A stretch of 64,000 nt of DNA from contig JAIXMN010000001.1 in the NCBI GenBank assembly GCA_025716815.1, forward strand, positions 1,240,001-1,304,000, read 5' to 3'. The stretch is from Dichotomocladium elegans (taxonomy: Eukaryota; Mucoromycota; Mucoromycetes; Mucorales; Lichtheimiaceae). Both the position numbers and the translations under genes were made by a program. The notes beneath the pieces are model-generated. The model was not told the DNA's origin. It searched no databases and saw only the letters and a program-made list of their open reading frames with translations. This document shows, one piece after another, positions 59,497 to 64,000 of this stretch. Within the stretch, counting starts at the first letter, position 1. Each line of letters begins with the position of its first letter.

Positions 59497-61040
59497 TTAC
59501 GGAGGCCGCTGGAAACAAGGCGTATGTCTGACGTGTGGCATCATGGGTCTGTCCTTTGGGGTAGCAGTAGCAGTAGCAGTAGCAGTAGCAGTAGCAGCAG
59601 CAAAATGATTGGAAATAACCTTCTGGCGATCTGCATCGGATAACTTATGGCAAGCGCGCGAACACGTGTGCGCAGACGCTGCCGAGCCGCACGAATAGCA
59701 GCTGACCCAGACAGGTTAGACATTATGCACCACCACCACCACCACCAGTTTGGCGTTGACTTACAATTCCTGTTCGCAGATGCATCTGATAAACGGACAA
59801 CCCGACTGCAAAGCGGTCAACCATAGTTAGAAAAAAGAACACGAGAAAAAAGCGCACATGATACTTGCTGTTCGTTCAACAATCTGATGGCATTTTGGAC
59901 AAGGAATCCAGCCTTTGCTCTCGGCGAGACTAACAAGGACCTTTGGATTGACTTGATCTGCGAGTAAACGCCGCTCGGTCTCTGATATTGGCCAGTTCCA
60001 TCTCTCGGCGTGTCGACCTTCGATACATGGCATACCTGGAGATAGCGAGAGCGAGAGAGTAGGGGAATATAGATATAAGCAGCTATGTCTATATGAACTG
60101 CCTTGGTTTACTCTCATGGGAGAACCTAACGCACCTGGGTGCCACCGGTCTTCGCATCGGAGGCAGATGCCGCGGCCGCAGCCAAAGCATTTCGCAACGT
60201 ATTGGAGAGGATTGCGAGGCTTTATCAAAAGCAGTATTAGTAACAAGTGTTTTTTTCTCCTCTTGTACTTATTCTTCTCTGGCACCTTGTCACCTAATTC
60301 GAAGATCTGATTACATCCTTCGTAAGGACATGTCCCCTGTTGTTGTTGTTTTTTTTTTTTTTTTAAAAAAAACATAGTTTGCCTGTCAATACAAACGGAT
60401 GTTCCTATTCCATCCCACTTATCCCCGCACATACACTCAACTTTTTTTTCTTTTTGTATGTTTAGGTGTGGGGAAGGGAAAAGTGTGTTTGTGTGTGTAT
60501 GTGGGGAACCTAACATACCAAACTATCCAGCACATTGGAGCGCTGAAAGACGGTGAGCCACCACGCATCGACCTGGGAACGACTCATGATCTGCGGCAAA
60601 ATATCCAAAGTCTCGTAATGTGCGCGGCATTCGGGCCCAAAAGGACAAGGAATATGCTGATATGCGTCCCGGGCAGTCTCGATATAAGTCTCGAAATACC
60701 GTTGGAGGCACCCGCGGCAGACGCTGTGGCGGCAGCCACGAGCCTGATACATCTTGCGAATGTCTGTCCACGTGTAACAAATGATACATTCTGCTCTGGG
60801 GATCGCCGTAGGCTGTACCACAGGCGCCGCCGCCGCAGACCTGCTATAATAGTGTCGGTCATCAACAACCGCTTTGCCGATGGGCGAACGTGGTCCGGGT
60901 GGTAAAGCGGAGCCCGGACGTCGCTGGTGATCAGGAAGCGGTGGGAGAGGTCGATTGCAAAGGCGGAGATAAACATTCATGAGGCGGCCTGAGCCGCAAG
61001 TGTTGGTTGCCGCTGTCGTCGTGCGAGGTTGCCGCTGCAT
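59497..61040 (-). CDS. RBR-type E3 ubiquitin ligase (RING-IBR-RING)
   Basis: Predicted E3 that takes ubiquitin onto a RING2 cysteine before the substrate. Exon 1 (start 61040, MQRQPRTTTAATNTCGSGRL) leads to RING1: CIICYTWTDIRKMYQARGCR then HSVCRGCLQRYFETYIETAR. The IBR has CPYEGCNQIFELG and, after an intron, YVAKCFGCGRGICLRCEDRW. RING2 spans several exons: GWIPCPKCHQIVERTAS, then SGCPFIRCICEQEL and CYSCGSAASAHTC. By position the catalytic cysteine is that of SGCPF. About six exons. The last exon continues HKLSDADRQKVISNH and then an Ala-Thr repeat coded by the (GTAGCA)n tract, ending RHTPCFQRPP with a stop at 59497-59499. I cannot assign it to a named ligase; splice sites in the IBR are approximate. 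Confidence 0.85.
59561..59602 (-). repeat. (GTAGCA)n hexanucleotide repeat coding Ala-Thr
   Basis: About six to seven copies of a 6-bp unit. On the minus strand it reads GCTACT repeats and codes alternating Ala and Thr near the C-terminus of the RBR ligase. Confidence 0.8.
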
Positions 61041-62022
61041 TGGATGATGTCGAGTAATAGGCTAGTTTGGGGAAGAAAATAAAAGAGGCAAATGTTTGAG
61101 GAGCAGAAGAAGAAGTGGGTATGGGTCTCCGCCTGACAGAGCAGCTATTATATACATATGTGTGTGTTCATATGTGTGTGTGTGTGTGTTCATATGTGTG
61201 TGTGTGTGTGGTCTAACTATAGTGAGCAAAGGATGACTGTCTGTCTGGTGAGCTGTGGTGATTGTGGTGGCGCTTATGTACTCATACAGGTACGTTCCAT
61301 ACGTACTCGCACAGCAAAGCGCCGCAAAAGATGCACAGCTGCGCAACAAGTCCTGTGTGTCACTTACCCGTCAAAAGGTCATCGCCTCGACGCATCCGTG
61401 GTTGGAACTTTCTCATTTGCGAAATACAGAACCCGTTTTCTCCATGACCGTTTACGTAGGCCAGCTTTTTCATGTTCATAATGCGTCGGGCACGTTCCAT
61501 CCGCCTGAAAGGTGCATCCACGTTACCATCATATATATCCGTATGCCAAAAAAAGAAAAACGCCGAGGATACCAGGTTCTGGACAGAAGAAATAATGATA
61601 CAAGTATGTGTGTAGCCAGTCTTTGAATGACCATTTGTCATGTGTTGGAAAGTACATGCTCTAATGCCACTTTCAACCATGTAAACGCCTCCTGGTGTCA
61701 TCCGATATGTAGCCTAAAGATATGTGAAAGATAGATGGATGAAAGATGAACTACATACCAGTTGATTAGGGTGCCTCTCTCTCAGCTTGTTGTAAAAGCC
61801 GATGTAAAATCCTGAGGTCCAGCACACAGCTGTAAGATTTGTAAAATACTCATTGTATAGGATCGAGGATAGGCGACAGAAAAGAATGGGCTACGGCGGA
61901 ATTTCAATCACTCATCGGGCGTCCCTCACCCATCCCATTCTTGGGTCCATTTCTTTCTTTTTTTTTTGGGAAATCCCCTCCTTTGATTGCTCGTTTTCCT
62001 CACATTCTTCAACTTTTCCATC
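61041..62022. other. Unresolved region between RBR ligase and NOSIP
   Basis: Contains both divergent promoters and a (TG)n repeat at 61158-61210. Both strands hold protein-like stretches: minus strand TSGFYIGFYNKLRERHPNQL and MTPGGVYMVESGIRACTFQH (61640-61830) with plausible splice signals; plus strand RQKVIASTHPWLELSHLRNT (61370-61430). None matches a family I recognise. A small gene on the minus strand is possible but unproven. Confidence 0.3.
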
Positions 62023-62120
62023 ATGCCGCGCCATTCCAAAAACAATACGGCCTCGAGTGTTTTTACATACCATGAGGCCAAATCACTTGAATACGGTACG
62101 AAAAAGGTGAGCGATATATC

Positions 62121-62157
<37 letters not shown>

Positions 62158-63391
62158 GAAAAAGCGTTTGTGAATCGCTGACTTGTATGCTGTGGCAAAA
62201 AGCAACGGCTCGGACGTGATTCGTTCCGAGAATATAATGCGTGCTTCCTATGTCTCCAGACCGCACGTGATCCCGTAGCGTGTCCTGAGGGACATTTAGC
62301 CTGCCGCGAATGCATGTACGAATCCATCTTGACGCAAAAGCAGGTGATTAAGCAGAAAAAGAAGCAACTCGAGCAACAGATCCAAGCACTTGAGGATGAA
62401 AAGGAACGCACCGCAGAAGAAGCCCGACAGCATCTCCTTGAAGAGTTTGAGCGAACACAGGCATCGATGCTGGGCCGGCAACAGCAACAGAGACGGAAAC
62501 AGCAGGAGGAGGGAAGAACATCTCCGGACAGCAGCATATCCGAGCGAACGCTTGTGGAAGGCATGTGTGCGTCCGAGCTTGTAACACTCACCTACTACGA
62601 CTACCCTTCTTACTTTTACATGCAACAGACAATCCAGCAAACGATGATACCGCAACGGCAGGCAAAAAACGAAAATTCGAACTGACAGAAGAGATGATCA
62701 AGGAAGCGGCTGATAAGGAATTGTCCAAGGCCTCGCAACGCCTTGCAGACGAAAAGGCCAGGAAATCAAATGGTTCCTCTAACTTTTGGATTGTAAGAAA
62801 ATGAGCCGCGAGGTGGTGAATGAGTGAGTCATCAGGGCTAATCATTTCACAATCCTCTGCGGGACGGTGCGATCTAGCCTACCATGACTCCCGAGGCCGA
62901 GAAGAAGCTCAAGGATGTCATTAAACCTGTCAACACCCAAATCTTGTGTACAGCAGCAAAGACACCTCACCCGGTCAGGTAATAATAACATGCCACGTGG
63001 AAGAAAGGCAAATCGGCTTGCTGATTGGCAATTGAATGGAAGCCTCAAGTCGTTGATCGATGTCAAGTTCCAGCTGGAAGAGTCGGGCAATACAAAATGC
63101 CAATGCCCTGCGTGCTTAAAGACCTTGTCGAACGCAGTCAAAATCTCTGGTATAAAAGCGGATGGATCTGATTAGAATGCGAGACTGACGAGATAGCTAG
63201 TGATGCGGCAGTGTGGACACGTCATCTGTAATTCTTGCGTGGATATGTTTGTAAAGAAGACAAAGCGATGCTATGTGTGCGAGACGAAGACAAAGTCAAA
63301 AGACATTGTCGACATGAGTCCGGAAGGCACCGGTTTTGCTAGCGGCAGTACGGCCGCGGTTGCGACCAAGTGGGATGTTGCTTTTCAATAA
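62023..63391 (+). CDS. NOSIP: NOSIP-like RING/U-box protein
   Basis: Homologue of nitric oxide synthase-interacting protein, an E3-type factor found in spliceosomes. Exon 1 (62023-62106) reads MPRHSKNNTASSVFTYHEAK then SLEYGTKK, the NOSIP start. After an intron with a (TA)n(GA)n repeat, exon 2 gives RLGRDSFREYNACFLCLQTA and RDPVACPEGHLACRECMYES, the split U-box-like domain, followed by a coiled coil (KKKQLEQQIQALEDEKERTA). Then GKKRKFELTEEMIKEAADKE, SLTPEAEKKLKDVIKPVNTQ, CPACLKTLSNAVKIS, and the RING half VMRQCGHVICNSCVDMFVKK TKRCYVCETKTK. It ends GTGFASGSTAAVATKWDVAF Q at 63391; the GTGFA..G motif is typical. About six exons. Confidence 0.93.
62114..62158. repeat. (TA)n(GA)n compound microsatellite in NOSIP intron 1
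   Basis: TA repeats followed directly by GA repeats, beginning just after the intron 1 donor at 62107. The GA part ends about 50 bp before the acceptor, so length changes would alter a small intron. Confidence 0.85.
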
Positions 63392-63637
63392 AAACCATCG
63401 GCACGGCTCATTCAAGCCTGTAGACACTCCCTCCCACCCACACACTCTCTCTCTTTCTCTCGTTTCTTCTGTATGCGCGGAGCTACACAGCGAAAAAGGT
63501 TTCGTGGACGAGACAAACCCCCTAGCACTCTGCTCCTCTTTTTCAGCAGCGCCCCCCTCCTTTTTTTTTTTTGTTGGGGTCCATGCCCATATTGTCTGTT
63601 GAAGACCGACCTTTTCTTCTTTCTCTTCTTGCACCAC

Positions 63638-64000
63638 ATGCACCACCAAGAACGTACAAATAGCAATCCCTCTGCGCTTTTTTCTCCGTCACGGTCCATC
63701 TGTGCCTCTTCCCCGACCATGACACCCGGTCCTGCGTCGCCGCACTGCTTGCAGCAGCAGCAGCAGCAGCACAGCAACAATGAGGAAGAAGAAGAAGAAG
63801 AAGAAGAAGAAGACGATCCTTCAGAGGATGATGCTTGTTCGCAAAGTCCAGTGAATCAACGTCGCAACGGCCGTCGCAAGATCAAGATCGAGTTTATCGA
63901 GGACCGGTCCCGACGTCACATCACGTTCTCCAAACGCAAGGCGGGTATCATGAAGAAGGTACGAGCGAGACGTGCGCGTGTGCTGTGTACGGAGAGACAG
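63638..64000 (+). CDS. MCM1: SRF-type MADS-box transcription factor (Mcm1-like), 5' part
   Basis: DNA-binding regulator; only the first exon and start of an intron are inside the window. The ATG at 63638 is in frame with the MADS box; a second in-frame ATG lies at 63719. The exon ends at 63958 (107 codons, phase 0) before GTACGAG. The leader MHHQERTNSNPSALFSPSRS is followed by six glutamines (CAG repeat), an acidic run of about ten glutamates (GAA repeat), and then from residue 78 the MADS box GRRKIKIEFIEDRSRRHITF SKRKAGIMKK. The K-I-K-I-x-F-I and TFSKRKxGIMKK pattern is that of SRF/Mcm1, not MEF2. In fungi such factors act in mating, cell-cycle and arginine control with partner proteins. Confidence 0.9.
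   Translation, partial: MHHQERTNSNPSALFSPSRSICASSPTMTPGPASPHCLQQQQQQHSNNEEEEEEEEEEDDPSEDDACSQSPVNQRRNGRRKIKIEFIEDRSRRHITFSKRKAGIMKKVRARRARVLCTERQ
63751..63813 (+). repeat. CAG and GAA trinucleotide repeats in the MADS gene
   Basis: A run of CAG codons (Gln) at about 63751-63770 and of GAA/GAG codons (Glu) at 63783-63811, separated by HSNN. Both are coding and in frame with the MADS box. Confidence 0.85.

Noticed and set aside
1..64000. CRISPR array, operon structure or bacterial origin
   Set aside because: There are no regularly spaced repeats; spliceosomal introns and eukaryotic genes throughout rule out a prokaryotic source.

Overview
The window is nuclear DNA of a filamentous fungus. Genes are dense on both strands and cut by many short introns (mostly about 50-100 bp, GTRAG...YAG). 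The gene set includes spliceosomal and accessory proteins that Saccharomyces lacks (SMU1, a CLASRP/SWAP-like SR protein, NOSIP, a PPP1R21-like protein). I infer an early-diverging fungus, most likely Mucoromycota/Mucorales; no rRNA or marker gene is present to prove this. I found no tRNA, rRNA, CRISPR array or intact transposon by eye.

Layout. 1-4.9 kb: dynactin actin-related protein ARP10 (cut by the left edge) and the transportin KAP104, both on minus. 4.9-9.3 kb: gene-poor DNA with possible decayed coding. 9.3-13.5 kb: peroxisomal AAA ATPase PEX6. 13.9-14.06 kb: a 59-residue secreted defensin-like peptide. 14.3-17.9 kb: an acidic unknown protein and a copper amine oxidase. 18-20.9 kb: gene-poor DNA with copy A of a dispersed repeat. 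20.9-21.6 kb: ribosomal protein eL21. 22.7-24.4 kb: two divergent short-chain dehydrogenase remnants. 24.6-28.6 kb: a tRNA m3C methyltransferase (METTL2/TRM140 family) tail-to-tail with a PPP1R21-like coiled-coil protein. 29.7-35 kb: ribosomal protein uS5 convergent with NAD-glutamate dehydrogenase GDH2. 37.9-38.9 kb: ribosome-assembly factor NSA2. 38.9-41.2 kb: gene-poor DNA with repeat copy B. 41.2-47.7 kb: SWD1/RBBP5, SMU1 and CLASRP. 48.1-51.1 kb: TSR1. 52.5-55.2 kb: a ubiquitin-like/eS31 fusion and a DHHC palmitoyltransferase. 56.7-64 kb: a RhoGEF, an RBR ubiquitin ligase, NOSIP and the start of an SRF-type MADS-box factor.

The genes do not form one pathway. Themes recur: ribosomes and their assembly (eL21, uS5, eS31, NSA2, TSR1), splicing (SMU1, CLASRP, NOSIP), chromatin and transcription (SWD1, MADS), transport (KAP104, ARP10, PPP1R21-like) and peroxisomes or amine metabolism (PEX6, amine oxidase, GDH2). 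The items most worth a second look are the strongly diverged ubiquitin moiety on eS31, the defensin-like peptide, the fungal PPP1R21-like protein with LC8-like motifs, the very short first coding exons, and the two-copy repeat.
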